Shown: positions 24,982 to 33,440 of the stretch, piece by piece
Layout of the letters: each line of letters starts with the position of its first letter
Numbering within the stretch: the stretch's first letter is position 1
Assembly: GCA_963785425.1 (NCBI GenBank)
Contig: CAWAVG010000007.1
Coordinates: 1-64,000 of the forward strand
Direction of reading: 5' to 3'
Source of the DNA: RYN-133 sp963785425
Lineage (GTDB): Bacteria > Actinomycetota > Actinomycetes > Mycobacteriales > Jatrophihabitantaceae
DNA length: 64,000 nucleotides
Made by a program: the position numbers and the translations under genes
Notes under the pieces: model-generated
Told to the model about the DNA's origin: nothing
Seen by the model: only the letters and a program-made list of their open reading frames with translations
Databases searched by the model: none

Positions 24982-25064
24982 GATCCGGTCGGTTGATCAT
25001 GGCCGAGAGTGCGGGGTAGCGATACATGCGCAACCGCTGATTGAACCTTCGCGCATAGCGACGG
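24982..25064. repeat. Repeat copy B (about 83 bp)
   Basis: Shares with 23261-23348 the blocks GATCCGGT, TTGATCA-x-GGCCG-x-GAG, GTAGCGAT-x-CAT and the end CGCGCATAGCGACGG, with a few indels between. It lies in the 320-base region between the small membrane protein and the lipoprotein gene at 25171, where I see no other feature. Confidence 0.6.
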
Positions 25065-25170
25065 TTGTCGCGTGCACGGAAATGGCGCAAGAGGACCTAG
25101 CGGGGTTAACAGCGATTTTACACGATAGCGATGTTGATCTAGGGTTGTGGGCCGAGCGGTTGGAGAAGAG

Positions 25171-25974
25171 ATGAAGCAGGCCCGCAGGCCCCGACAATGT
25201 CGGCAACCTCGCCTGCGTGACCGAGCGGTGCATCGACCGCCGCTGCGTGTGCAGGCGATAACGATTGGCATGGCGCTCGTTCTGATTGCTCCCGCTGCCC
25301 TGCTGTCTGCCTGCGCGTCGACCGCTGGAACCGCTGCCGCGATGTTGAGCAGCAGCGATTCCGCGCACACCGCGGGACAACACACGTCCGCGCCGGCGAT
25401 CGCGTCCGGCTCTTCGTCGGTCGGAACGTCCGGGTCGCAAGCGCTCGACGGTGTCCCGCCCGATGTCGCTCGCGTTCTGCTGGCTCCCTCCGACACTGCT
25501 GCGGACTTCACGACCACTTATAGCCCCATGCAAATGGGGCTTCCGTGTCATGGCTCCAATCCGGCCTACGGCATACCGCTCACAACGTCGGGCGGCGTCC
25601 ATCTCGAGAACGCACAGGGTTTCTCGATTGACGAGAACATCGAGGTGTTTCGTTCATCGCGCGACGCACACACGTTTCAGGTCGCAGTGCAGGCGGGGCT
25701 GGGCTGCTCACGAGGAACAGATGCAGTTGGACCGTTCACTGTGTCGGGCCCCACGAACCTGTCCACAATCGTGACGACGAAGGTCGATGCGGCGCAGGGT
25801 TGGTCATATAGCGGGGCTGATGCTCGCGCTGCAGTCGTGCTGATTCGTATCGCGCGCATGGCCGTGTTCTTTGAATTCTCCGGCGCAAGCACCCTTGCTC
25901 ACCCGGAAGTCGACCCGCGGCAAGCGGTCAACCTGGCACTGACGAAGATCGCAAGGATCGGGCTGCCCGCTTGA
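25171..25974 (+). CDS. Putative lipoprotein with C-terminal sensor-like domain
   Basis: A 267-residue protein; ATG 25171 follows GGAGAAGAG. After a basic N-terminus of about 33 residues comes the signal segment MALVLIAPAALLSAC with a lipobox, then a Ser/Thr/Ala-rich linker and a globular part starting near APSDTAADFTTTYSPMQMG. Cysteines at LPCHGS and LGCSRG may pair. The segment VLIRIARMAVFFEFSGAST followed by HPEVDPRQAVNLALTKIARI resembles PknH-sensor-like mycobacterial lipoproteins in general form; this is a weak likeness, not an assignment. Start at 25270 is possible. Confidence 0.65.
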   Translation: MKQARRPRQCRQPRLRDRAVHRPPLRVQAITIGMALVLIAPAALLSACASTAGTAAAMLSSSDSAHTAGQHTSAPAIASGSSSVGTSGSQALDGVPPDVARVLLAPSDTAADFTTTYSPMQMGLPCHGSNPAYGIPLTTSGGVHLENAQGFSIDENIEVFRSSRDAHTFQVAVQAGLGCSRGTDAVGPFTVSGPTNLSTIVTTKVDAAQGWSYSGADARAAVVLIRIARMAVFFEFSGASTLAHPEVDPRQAVNLALTKIARIGLPA

Positions 25975-26042
25975 GTCGCGACCTGGCGGTCCGCTTGGCC
26001 CGTCAATGGAGTTGTTCGGAATCTACGACCTGTCGAGCTGGC

Positions 26043-26094
26043 TTGATCATCGCCTGTTCGTGGTCGGATGTGGTCACAAGTCGGCGATGATCAA
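26043..26094. repeat. 12-bp inverted repeat
   Basis: TTGATCATCGCC at 26043-26054 pairs perfectly with GGCGATGATCAA at 26083-26094 across a 28-base loop. It lies about 70 bases past the lipoprotein stop and could act as its terminator or be a small mobile or structural element. Confidence 0.6.
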
Positions 26095-26187
26095 CCTCTC
26101 GTGCATTAAAGCCGACGTATCAACGCGACGCTGTACGACTCCCACCCTCCGGAAGTAATTCCGCGATCGGGTCTCTCGGGGGTAGCG

Positions 26188-26871
26188 ATGAACGTTCGTC
26201 AAGCTGTGTCGCGTCGGCGTGGTGTTGGTGTGTTCGCGGCGGGGGCGGTGTCCGCGGCGATCGCGATCGGCGGTGGCGTTGCCATCGCCTCGATCCCGTC
26301 GAGCGCGACCGGAGCGATCACCGCCTGCGTCAACAACTCGAGCGGCGCGGTTCGCATCATCGACGCCCAGGCGGGAAACCACTGCGGTGCGGGCGAGGCG
26401 ACGGTGACGTGGTCGAAGGGCTACACGTACCGCGGAGCTTGGTCAGGGTCGGTGAACTACCGCGTGCTCGATGTGGTGACCAGCGGGGGCTCGTCCTACC
26501 TCGCCAAGGCCCCGTCGACCGGCAGCAACCCGGCGACCCATCCGAGCGTGTGGGGCGTGCTCGCCGCACGCGGCGCCACCGGTCCCCAAGGACCTCCCGG
26601 GGCCACCGGCTACAACGTGGTCACCGAGTACTTCACCGTCAACACCGGCACCCAGTACCTCGCGGACGTCCATTGCGCGGCCGGTCAGGTGCCGATCGGC
26701 GGCGGCGCGCACTACGGGAACGCCTTCCCCGGCCTGGGGAACGCGCAATGGGCCTACGTCTCCGAGTCCAGCATCGACGAAAGCCGCACCGGATGGGCCT
26801 CGACCCTGGTCGTGACGTCGAACCAGGGCAACAGCTACTTCGAGGCGAACGCCATCTGCATCGACGGCTGA
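26188..26871 (+). CDS. Secreted protein with carbohydrate-binding-like module and collagen-like triplets
   Basis: A 227-residue exported protein with an N-terminal signal (basic start, then FAAGAVSAAIAIGGGVAIAS). A segment YRGAWSGSVNYRVLDVVTSG followed by GSSYLAKAPS and PSVWGVLAARG resembles the aromatic-rich type 3 chitin-binding fold (W...Y...D-V-V...G-x-x-Y...W). It leads directly into a short Gly-x-y run, GATGPQGPPGATG. A C-terminal beta-rich domain with cysteines (VHCAAGQVPIGGGAHYGNAF, ending NAICIDG) follows. I infer binding to a surface polysaccharide with a collagen-like stalk. Convergent with the diguanylate cyclase gene, 8 bases apart. Confidence 0.75.
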   Translation: MNVRQAVSRRRGVGVFAAGAVSAAIAIGGGVAIASIPSSATGAITACVNNSSGAVRIIDAQAGNHCGAGEATVTWSKGYTYRGAWSGSVNYRVLDVVTSGGSSYLAKAPSTGSNPATHPSVWGVLAARGATGPQGPPGATGYNVVTEYFTVNTGTQYLADVHCAAGQVPIGGGAHYGNAFPGLGNAQWAYVSESSIDESRTGWASTLVVTSNQGNSYFEANAICIDG

Positions 26872-26879
26872 CCCACCGG

Positions 26880-28031
26880 TCAGGCGGCCGGCGACGCCGT
26901 GAACGGCGGACCGGATGATCCGAAACAGACGCCGTTGCCGCCGACGCTCTTCGCCTTGTACATGGCCATGTCGGCGCGGTGCAGCACGTCCTCGAGCGCC
27001 TCGCCGGACGTCGGGACGACCGCTCCGATGCTGGCGGTGACGCCTGAGCCGAGCGCGTTGACAGCCTCGCGGAGCCGCTCGGCGACATGGGAACTGCTCG
27101 GCACACCGGAGCTGCTCGCGGCGAGGACGGCGAACTCGTCGCCGCCGAGGCGGGCCACGGTGTCGGTCTCGCGCAGCGCCCCGCCCAGAGCTTGAGCCAC
27201 CGCGATCAGGACGGCGTCGCCGGCCGCATGGCCTGACGTGTCGTTGACCGCCTTGAACCGATCGAGATCGATGAGGCAGACCATGAGGTCGTCACCCTCG
27301 CGGAGGGCAAGCGTCGTGCGCAGCCGTTCGAAGAAGGCGCGGCGGTTGAGCACACCGGTCAGCGGGTCGGTCGCCGCGACGAGCTGCTCGGTACGCAGGA
27401 GAAGCTGTTGCGCGTCGTGCGCCTCCCAGGAGTTCGCCGACGCCAGTGCGCAGATCGCGCTGAAGCAGGCCATGACGATGGCGACGACGCCGGCCGAGAG
27501 CGTGATGTTCGGCGGGGAGATCACGAGCAGGTAGTCGAGGGCCATCACGGCACCGACGACCACCACACCGCTCGGCGGGTAGGCCAGCGCCATGTAGGCG
27601 AGTGTGAGGAACAACAGCGTCGTCAAGGGGCTCGCGCCGCCGCCGTCGAGGCGTGCGGCGATCGTGATCACGACGGTGTCGACGATGCTCCAGGCGTAGA
27701 AGAACAGCGCGCCGCGGGAATGGCTGACGATGGCTTCCAGCGGAAGCGCCATCAGGAACGGCGTGGCTACCAGCGTCACGGCGACGAGGGCGAACATCAC
27801 GGGGCGGTGGTGCGAGACGGCGCTGTGGCTGAACGCGGCGTAGATGCCGGCGGTGGCCGCGGCCACCTCCGTGATCCATACGCCGATCAACACGTGCCGG
27901 CGCCAGTAGTCGATGCGCCGCCCGCTGCTTGCGAGCGGCCGGAACATTCCCGTCAACAGTCCAGCGAATGCCGAGCGTCGCCTCTCGACCCACCGTGGGT
28001 CGGACGGCTCAGCGATCCGCTGAAAGATCAT
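26880..28031 (-). CDS. Membrane-bound diguanylate cyclase (GGDEF)
   Basis: A 383-residue protein from ATG 28031 (MIFQRIAEPSD). About six transmembrane helices occupy residues 30-205 (LIGVWITEVAAATAGIYAAF, FALVAVTLVATPFLMALPLE, FFYAWSIVDTVVITIAA and others). A GGDEF domain follows: VCLIDLDRFKAVNDTSGHAA with the metal-binding Asp, and ARLGGDEFAVLAA with the intact catalytic motif. RETD sits five residues before GGDEF, the usual product-inhibition I-site. It makes cyclic di-GMP from two GTP at the membrane. No EAL or HD-GYP gene is adjacent. A longer upstream frame overlaps the divergent oxidoreductase start and is not used. Confidence 0.93.
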   Translation of the reverse strand: MIFQRIAEPSDPRWVERRRSAFAGLLTGMFRPLASSGRRIDYWRRHVLIGVWITEVAAATAGIYAAFSHSAVSHHRPVMFALVAVTLVATPFLMALPLEAIVSHSRGALFFYAWSIVDTVVITIAARLDGGGASPLTTLLFLTLAYMALAYPPSGVVVVGAVMALDYLLVISPPNITLSAGVVAIVMACFSAICALASANSWEAHDAQQLLLRTEQLVAATDPLTGVLNRRAFFERLRTTLALREGDDLMVCLIDLDRFKAVNDTSGHAAGDAVLIAVAQALGGALRETDTVARLGGDEFAVLAASSSGVPSSSHVAERLREAVNALGSGVTASIGAVVPTSGEALEDVLHRADMAMYKAKSVGGNGVCFGSSGPPFTASPAA

Positions 28032-28098
28032 AAAAGACCCATCGGCAGATCCGAGCCGCTCCTGAGCACACGAGACCGGCGCAAGTAGCGTCGTGGAC

Positions 28099-28962
28099 AT
28101 GCAGATCGGCGTGGTCTTCCCGCAGACCGAACTCGGTGGCGATCCCGATGCCGTGCGCGCGTACGCGCAGGGCGTCGAGCAGCTCGGCTACCGCCACCTG
28201 CTGGTGTACGACCACGTGCTCGGCGCCGACCCGACGGTCCACGCGCCGTGGCGCGGACCGTACGACGTCAACACCACCTTTCACGAGCCGTTCGTGCTGT
28301 TCGGGTTCCTCGCCGGGATCACGTCGCTCGAGCTGGTGACCGGGGTGATCATCCTGCCGCAGCGCCAGACCGCACTTGTGGCCAAGCAGGCGGCCGAGGT
28401 CGACCTGCTGACCGGCGGACGCTTCCGGCTCGGCATCGGCGTCGGCTGGAACCGCGTCGAGTACGACGGACTGGGGCAGGACTTCACGCAGCGCGGCCGA
28501 CGCAGCGGCGAGCAGGTCGAACTGCTGCGCAGGCTCTGGACGGAGCAGAGCGTCACGGCGACCGTCGACGGCGAGACGGTGGTCGGCGCCGGGATCGCGC
28601 CGATGCCGGTGCAGCGGCCGATCCCGGTCTGGTTCGGCGCGCAATCGCCGGCGGCCTACCGGCGCGCAGGCCGTCTCGGTGACGGCTGGTTCCCGCAGGT
28701 CCAGCCCGGTCCCCAGCTGGACGAGGCACGCGCGATCGTCGTGAAGGCCGCCGAGGACGCCGGGCGCGACGCCGCGACGCTCGGCATGGAAGGCCGGGTC
28801 AGCTGGGAGCAGGGCGCGGATGAGGTGGCCGCAGGCATCGAGCGGTGGCGCCAGGAAGGCGCTACCCACGTCTCGATCAACACGATGCGGGCCGGCTTCG
28901 CGACGGTCGAGGAGCACCTTGCTGCGCTCGAGTCGGTGGGGTCCGCACTGCCGCCGGCGTGA
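28099..28962 (+). CDS. LLM-class F420-type oxidoreductase
   Basis: A 287-residue TIM-barrel protein of the luciferase-like/F420-dependent family: IGVVFPQTELGGDPDAVRAY at the N-terminus, DHVLGADP, LVTGVIILPQRQTALVAKQA, EVDLLTGGRFRLGIGVGWN and PIPVWFGAQSPAAYRRAGRL. This is the actinobacterial class that usually uses F420 rather than FMN. ATG 28099 is preferred over GTG 28093; no Shine-Dalgarno is visible, so the mRNA may be leaderless. Divergent from the diguanylate cyclase. Substrate unknown. Confidence 0.9.
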   Translation: MQIGVVFPQTELGGDPDAVRAYAQGVEQLGYRHLLVYDHVLGADPTVHAPWRGPYDVNTTFHEPFVLFGFLAGITSLELVTGVIILPQRQTALVAKQAAEVDLLTGGRFRLGIGVGWNRVEYDGLGQDFTQRGRRSGEQVELLRRLWTEQSVTATVDGETVVGAGIAPMPVQRPIPVWFGAQSPAAYRRAGRLGDGWFPQVQPGPQLDEARAIVVKAAEDAGRDAATLGMEGRVSWEQGADEVAAGIERWRQEGATHVSINTMRAGFATVEEHLAALESVGSALPPA

Positions 28963-29169
28963 GCGCGCTGCGCTGTGCAGTTATGTGCGTCCCCTCACTG
29001 TGCTAGCCCCTCGCTTGCAACAGCAAGCACGTTCGTGTGAAGGTGGACGTAGTGCCAGCTTTCGTCGTCGTACAACACGTGTGCGACGGACACAGCCGCG
29101 CTGCCGGGTTCCGACCCCGGTTCAGCGCCCGGCGTATGCGGCACACACAAGCAGCCAAGGAGCAGAAAC

Positions 29170-30060
29170 ATGTCGATCGTAGAAAGGGCGCGCAGCTCAG
29201 CAGGCGCCACACTCGAGCAGAGCAAGTCCGCCGTTGGCATCGTGTCCAGCAGGGTCCGGGCACTGCCCGCAGATACGCGGGTCCTCACCCGTACCGCGGC
29301 CTCGACGGCGGGCCGCCAGGCCTACGCCGCCCTGGGCGCCGGCGACGCAATCGCGGCAACCGTCACCAGGCAGCGTGAAGAGCTGCCGGCGAAGTTCGTC
29401 GAGACGACCAGGGCCCGCGTCAAGGCAGCCACGGAACGCGCCACGACGACGCAGCAGACGATCGCCTCGACGGCGGTGACCCTCCTCGGCCGGTCCGTCG
29501 AGGTCGCCACCTCCGTCCGGAAGATCACCCCGACGGCGACGCTGGGCCAGGCCAAGGACGCCTTCGCCAAGCTCGCTGTTCGTGGCGAGCAGGTGGCGAC
29601 CGATCTGCGCCACGATCCGGCGCTCGTGCGCGTCATCCGGCGCGCCGACGGCCGCGTGGAGAACGTCGCCAACGGAGTCACCTCGGTGGCGCAGAAGGTC
29701 CGTGCGCGTGTCTCGGAGCAGGCAAGGCGCGAAGCGCGCGCGGCAACCTCTACGCCGGTGCGCGTGACCCCGGCGAACAAGGTGCCGACGCATCGCACCA
29801 CGGTGCGCGAGACTCCCGCCGCCGAGGCAGCGGTGAGCACCACGCCGACGCATCGCGCCGCCGCCAAGAAGACAGCCGCTCGCAGCGCTGCCGCCAAGGA
29901 AGCCGCCGCGACTCGCAAGGCTGCCGCCGACAAGGCCGCCGCGACCCGCAAGGCCGCGGCCAAGAAGGCCGCCGCAACGCGTAAGAAGACCGCCGACACC
30001 CGGCACACCGCCGCGGTCAAGGCCGCTGCCACCCGCAAGAAGAACGCGGCGAAGGCGTAA
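29170..30060 (+). CDS. HBHA-like surface protein with Lys/Ala-rich tail
   Basis: A 296-residue protein. Residues 1-170 are helical and Thr/Ala/Val-rich (SSRVRALPADTRVLTRTAAS, RQREELPAKFVETTRARVKA), resembling the coiled-coil part of mycobacterial heparin-binding haemagglutinin. The last 90 residues are a lysine-, alanine- and threonine-rich repeat (AAAKKTAARSAAAKE, AATRKAAADKAAATRK), like the heparin-binding tail of HBHA and also like histone-H1-type tails. Start ATG 29170 follows AAGGAGCAGAAAC. Likely a surface adhesin or a nucleoid-associated protein; the tail alone cannot separate the two. A clear hairpin terminator follows. Confidence 0.8.
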   Translation: MSIVERARSSAGATLEQSKSAVGIVSSRVRALPADTRVLTRTAASTAGRQAYAALGAGDAIAATVTRQREELPAKFVETTRARVKAATERATTTQQTIASTAVTLLGRSVEVATSVRKITPTATLGQAKDAFAKLAVRGEQVATDLRHDPALVRVIRRADGRVENVANGVTSVAQKVRARVSEQARREARAATSTPVRVTPANKVPTHRTTVRETPAAEAAVSTTPTHRAAAKKTAARSAAAKEAAATRKAAADKAAATRKAAAKKAAATRKKTADTRHTAAVKAAATRKKNAAKA

Positions 30061-30080
30061 CAACACGGAAATGCAGCATT

Positions 30081-30112
30081 CAGCCCGGTGTCCCATCGAG
30101 GAGACCGGGCTG
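30081..30112 (+). terminator. Hairpin terminator after the HBHA-like gene
   Basis: CAGCCCGGT at 30081-30089 pairs with ACCGGGCTG at 30104-30112, a perfect 9-bp stem with a 14-base loop, 20 bases after the stop. No strong U tract. Confidence 0.75.
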
Positions 30113-30277
30113 ATTGCTGTCCACCGGACGGGCGAGGTCCCGGAACCGACGAGGTCGGGCAGCGCGGTCAGGTCGGGCGTCGACACGCTGGAGCTGTTGG
30201 CTTCCTCGACAGCGAACGCGTGTCAGGATTCGTCCCAGAGGGGTGACCGTCTCTACGGTCGTTAGGGGGCACGTCCG

Positions 30278-30817
30278 TTGCGCGTTGCGACCCACCTTCG
30301 ATGCCCGTGCTGCGGCCTGCAGGAAACGGTGCAGTTCGGCGATGAGCACGCCGGCCTGACGGCGTGTGCGCGCTGCCGGGACCACTCCGACGACACGATC
30401 GAGAGCCTCGCCGCGCGCGAGACCGACCACGCCGCGATGTACCACCGCGCGCTCTTCGACGCGCAGGACGAGGCGTTGCTCGCGCAGGGCGAACGCGACC
30501 ACTACCGCGACAAGATGCAGGCCGCGTATTCGAGCCGTGAGCTGCTGGTCGACATCCTGTCCGAGGTCGCCCACCTGCACCATCCGCGCGGCAAACGCTG
30601 CAGCTGCGGGAAGCGCCGCTGCCCGATCGTGACCCGGCTCTCCGATCCGCGGGTCGTCCGGCTCGTGCGCACGTACGACGAGGTGCAGCGCACCCTGCGC
30701 GAACTGCACGCGGCGAATCCCGACCGGTGGATCGACAAGTGGGACTACATCGATGTCTCTCTCGTGTACCCCGAAGCGCGTCACACGAGCAGGGGCCGCC
30801 ACCGCGCCGCCGGCTGA
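30278..30817 (+). CDS. Hypothetical protein with cysteine pairs
   Basis: A 179-residue protein starting at TTG 30278, supported by AGGGGG nine bases upstream. The N-terminus has RCPCCGLQETVQF and, after about 15 residues, TACARC, a CxxC...CxxC zinc-ribbon arrangement. A helical acidic middle (ARETDHAAMYHRALFDAQDE) follows, then a second cluster HHPRGKRCSCGKRRCPIVTR. The C-terminal part is helical. No known family was recognised. The cysteine/histidine spacing suggests metal binding, perhaps with nucleic acid or protein contact. Confidence 0.65.
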   Translation: MRVATHLRCPCCGLQETVQFGDEHAGLTACARCRDHSDDTIESLAARETDHAAMYHRALFDAQDEALLAQGERDHYRDKMQAAYSSRELLVDILSEVAHLHHPRGKRCSCGKRRCPIVTRLSDPRVVRLVRTYDEVQRTLRELHAANPDRWIDKWDYIDVSLVYPEARHTSRGRHRAAG

Positions 30818-30955
30818 AATCTCCCGATCCCGTCACCAGGAGTCGGTATCGCACCTGCGACCTGACAGATCTGGACAAGACCGCGCACACCCGTGGATCC
30901 AGGGCTAAGGTCGCCCGTCTGGGCGCAGCAAATGCCGTCCGGAGCGGAGGCGATC

Positions 30956-31894
30956 ATGCGATTTCTGAGACTTTTCGTGGTGGCCGGAATCCTCGGCGCC
31001 GTCGCGTTCGCGCTCGCCGGACCTGGTGGCCGCGCACCGGTGCGGCACGACACCCACCCCTCGCTCGCGTCGCGGCAGCTGAGGGCGGGAACGCTCGACC
31101 CGCGGCATCTGCCGACAGTGTTGCCGCACGGCGTGTTTCGCGCGGCGACGCCGGGCGCGGCGAGACCTGCGGTGACCCCCGACTCCGTGAACGGATTGCT
31201 CGACTCGGACATCGCCATCTACGTCAGCGACGGGTCGACGTTCACCTCCCTGGCAGCCGAAGGCTACTTGAACCTGACGTCGAACGACGGCGGCGTGCAT
31301 TACGTGGGCACCTTCGTCGACGATCTCGCCTCGGCGAAGGTCTTCTGGGCCTCGGGAACGAACGTGTCCCCGACGACCTTGAACGGCGACTACACCATCG
31401 ACACCGGCAACGGGACGATGCACTTCTCCGTCGGCGGATCCTTCACCAGCTCGGTGCCGGCGAAGTACGGCTCGGCCGCGAAGATCGGGACGATTCTCTA
31501 CGGCGCGCACAGTTGGACGGCACGGACACCGCTGAATGTCACGATCGCCTCGTTCACGATCGGCGCGTTCCACGGGCCGGCCACCGGCACGCTGACGCTG
31601 ACAACCGATGCCATCGGCTACATCGTCCCGTTCTTCGCGCCGGGCCATGTCAACAGCAGTTGGTCGTATCTCGCCGGCGGCCACCTGCATGCCTATCGCA
31701 TCAATTCCTACGGTCGGTACTACCCGCCCGACGGGGCCGGTGACGGCAGCCTCACCACCATCCTGGGCGTAGGCAGAACCACGTTCTCCATCGTCGACGC
31801 CAGGGAGGACACCAACGGCCAGAGGATCATCAGCGGCGATGCAATCGCGGGGTCGGGCCAGTCGACGTCGCAGGCCGGGTTCTCAGCGCATTGA
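30956..31894 (+). CDS. Secreted protein of unknown function
   Basis: A 312-residue exported protein starting at ATG 30956 (MRFLRLFVVAGILGAVAFAL), which is a signal peptide. The mature part is beta-rich with many Thr/Ser/Gly (VGTFVDDLASAKVFWASGTN, GNGTMHFSVGGSFTSSVPAK, LNVTIASFTIGAFHGPATGT). The repeated short strands point to a beta-sandwich or propeller-like fold. No catalytic motif is apparent. It is followed after 16 bases by another secreted-protein gene, so the two probably form an operon and may act together outside the cell. Confidence 0.65.
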   Translation: MRFLRLFVVAGILGAVAFALAGPGGRAPVRHDTHPSLASRQLRAGTLDPRHLPTVLPHGVFRAATPGAARPAVTPDSVNGLLDSDIAIYVSDGSTFTSLAAEGYLNLTSNDGGVHYVGTFVDDLASAKVFWASGTNVSPTTLNGDYTIDTGNGTMHFSVGGSFTSSVPAKYGSAAKIGTILYGAHSWTARTPLNVTIASFTIGAFHGPATGTLTLTTDAIGYIVPFFAPGHVNSSWSYLAGGHLHAYRINSYGRYYPPDGAGDGSLTTILGVGRTTFSIVDAREDTNGQRIISGDAIAGSGQSTSQAGFSAH

Positions 31895-31910
31895 CCAGAC
31901 GGGACGCCTT

Positions 31911-32564
31911 ATGATGATCGGACGAAAATCAGCCACTGCCGCTGTCGCCGTGGGTGCCGCCGCGCTCGTGATGGCAGGCGGCGCGGTCGCTCTGACCGGT
32001 CTCACCTACAAGGTGGTTGCCGGCCGGACAGCCAGCGGAAGCGTCGGCTTTTCGGGCAGAACGAACACGGGCACGCAAGCGGCGCCCGACCTCACCTTCA
32101 CCGACACCCGCACCAGCGTCGCGATCGGATGCAAGTCCGGCGCGATGCACGGGGGCGTCACGCTGGGGCGGACGCGCACCGCACAGTTGGGCACGATCAC
32201 GGGAAGCTCGGCTTCGCATTGCACCGCATTCAGCGGTTACGCCGCGCTGGGCTACAAGCACAAGGGCACATGGCACCTCAACGGAGCGAGCAGGACCGCG
32301 CACGGCGTCACTCAGGTCTCGCTCGGCGCTGTCACCATGGTGCTCTCGTCGTCGACGTGCACCTTCACCGCTGGCGGCGCCGCGGACGGCACGTACTCCA
32401 ACTCGACGAAGAAGCTGGATCTGCAGCCGCGCACGGGCAGCGGGCATTCGCTGAAGGCGTCACGCGTCAGCGGCTGCGGCGGCGTCGTGAAGAACGGCGA
32501 CAAGATCACCGTCGTCGGCGTGTTCACGCTGTCGACACCGAAGGGCGCGCTCCACATCTCCTAG
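31911..32564 (+). CDS. Secreted beta-rich protein of unknown function
   Basis: A 217-residue protein from ATG 31911 (or 31914). The signal segment SATAAVAVGAAALVMAGGAV leads to a Thr/Gly/Ser-rich mature region with four cysteines at SVAIGCKSG, SASHCTAFS, SSSTCTFTA and SGCGGVV, probably two disulfides. Alternating strands (YKVVAGRTASGSVGFSGRTN, KITVVGVFTLST) suggest an immunoglobulin-like or other beta-sandwich fold. No family recognised. It follows the secreted protein gene at 30956 with a short gap. Confidence 0.65.
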   Translation: MMIGRKSATAAVAVGAAALVMAGGAVALTGLTYKVVAGRTASGSVGFSGRTNTGTQAAPDLTFTDTRTSVAIGCKSGAMHGGVTLGRTRTAQLGTITGSSASHCTAFSGYAALGYKHKGTWHLNGASRTAHGVTQVSLGAVTMVLSSSTCTFTAGGAADGTYSNSTKKLDLQPRTGSGHSLKASRVSGCGGVVKNGDKITVVGVFTLSTPKGALHIS

Positions 32565-32643
32565 CGTTGGCTCGGCCGAGCGGAGACGCCCGCCCGCCTC
32601 GGGGTGCGCGAAGTGCCGCTGCCGGCGAAGCGCGGGTCCGACG

Positions 32644-33006
32644 CTAGAAACTGAACGTCGTCGCGCCGTCGCCGATCCACTCCCACAGCTGCACGGTGCC
32701 ACCGAGTTCGGCGTTGGCGAGCAGCTGATCGGCGTCGAGCGCGCGCGAGTTGAAGCAGATCGGGCAGACCAGCAACCGTCCGCCTGCTGTCTCGTACCGC
32801 TTCATCAGATCGGCGAGCGGGGGACAGCCGTCGCAGGCGACGCCGATGGCATGGCCGGGAAGCGCGACCCGGACGGCTTCCTTGGTCACGAACATCAGCG
32901 TCTCGCGTCCCGCCTCGGCCGCGCCGAGTGCGACGAGCATCGCGACGGTGACCTTCTCCGGGTCCTCGAGGCCGGTGACCAGGCTGATGGCGGCCTTGGT
33001 GCTCAT
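32644..33006 (-). CDS. DsrE-family protein
   Basis: A 120-residue protein: MSTKAAISLVTGLEDPEKVT, helix, ETLMFVTKEAVRVALPG, IGVACDGCPPLADLMKRYET, RLLVCPICFNSRALDADQLL. This is a DsrE/F-type alpha/beta fold with conserved cysteines in CDGC and CPIC that could carry persulfide sulfur or a redox disulfide. Start ATG 33006 overlaps the stop of the SnoaL-like gene as ATGA. In the operon with an HD-GYP/LuxR regulator it may be a sulfur-relay or redox partner; this is inferred from the family only. Confidence 0.82.
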   Translation of the reverse strand: MSTKAAISLVTGLEDPEKVTVAMLVALGAAEAGRETLMFVTKEAVRVALPGHAIGVACDGCPPLADLMKRYETAGGRLLVCPICFNSRALDADQLLANAELGGTVQLWEWIGDGATTFSF

Positions 33007-33410
33007 CGCACGTTCCTCTCGAGCTGGAAACCGGAGCAGAGCAGATCGATCGACTCCAGCAGCTCCGCGCCGGACGCGACGGCGTACTGCTCGGCGATAC
33101 GCGCCGTGCCGTCGGGCGAGCACATCCGCACCCGCCAGCGCGAACACGTCTTCGCGCCGAGAGGGCCGATCGAGGCGTCGACGACCTCGAAGCTGTCGCC
33201 GTCGCCGAACCAGCGGTCGAACTGCGCTGCGACCTCAGCTGCGCCGGCGAGCTCGATCGGTCCGCGTGGCACGAGCGCCCGGAAGGTGACGGTGCGCGAG
33301 AGGGCCCGGCCGAGTGCGGCGAAGTCACGGCGTGACAGTGCGTCCAGCATCCGGGCGGCGGCCGGCAGCGCCGTGCTCGGGACGGCCGGTGGAGCAGTTG
33401 TTGATGTCAT
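33003..33410 (-). CDS. SnoaL/NTF2-like protein
   Basis: A 135-residue NTF2-fold protein: helix AARMLDALSRRDFAALGRAL, strand VTFRALVPRGPIELAGAAEV, DRWFGDGDSFEVVDASIGP and strands RWRVRMCSPDGTARIAEQYA. This is the SnoaL-like pattern, used for polyketide cyclases, isomerases and binding proteins. It overlaps the DsrE-like gene by four bases and follows the HD-GYP/LuxR regulator after 30 bases. No catalytic residue can be assigned. Confidence 0.8.
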   Translation of the reverse strand: MTSTTAPPAVPSTALPAAARMLDALSRRDFAALGRALSRTVTFRALVPRGPIELAGAAEVAAQFDRWFGDGDSFEVVDASIGPLGAKTCSRWRVRMCSPDGTARIAEQYAVASGAELLESIDLLCSGFQLERNVR

Positions 33411-33440
33411 GCGTCCGTTGTAGGCCGGACGGACGGTGTC

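Noticed and set aside
26880..28031. Cyclic di-GMP riboswitch near the GGDEF gene
   Set aside because: I looked at the flanking intergenic regions and saw no conserved riboswitch core; the space is too short.
29197..30186. 329-codon frame antisense to the HBHA-like gene
   Set aside because: Glycine/arginine-rich low-complexity product of the repetitive sense sequence.
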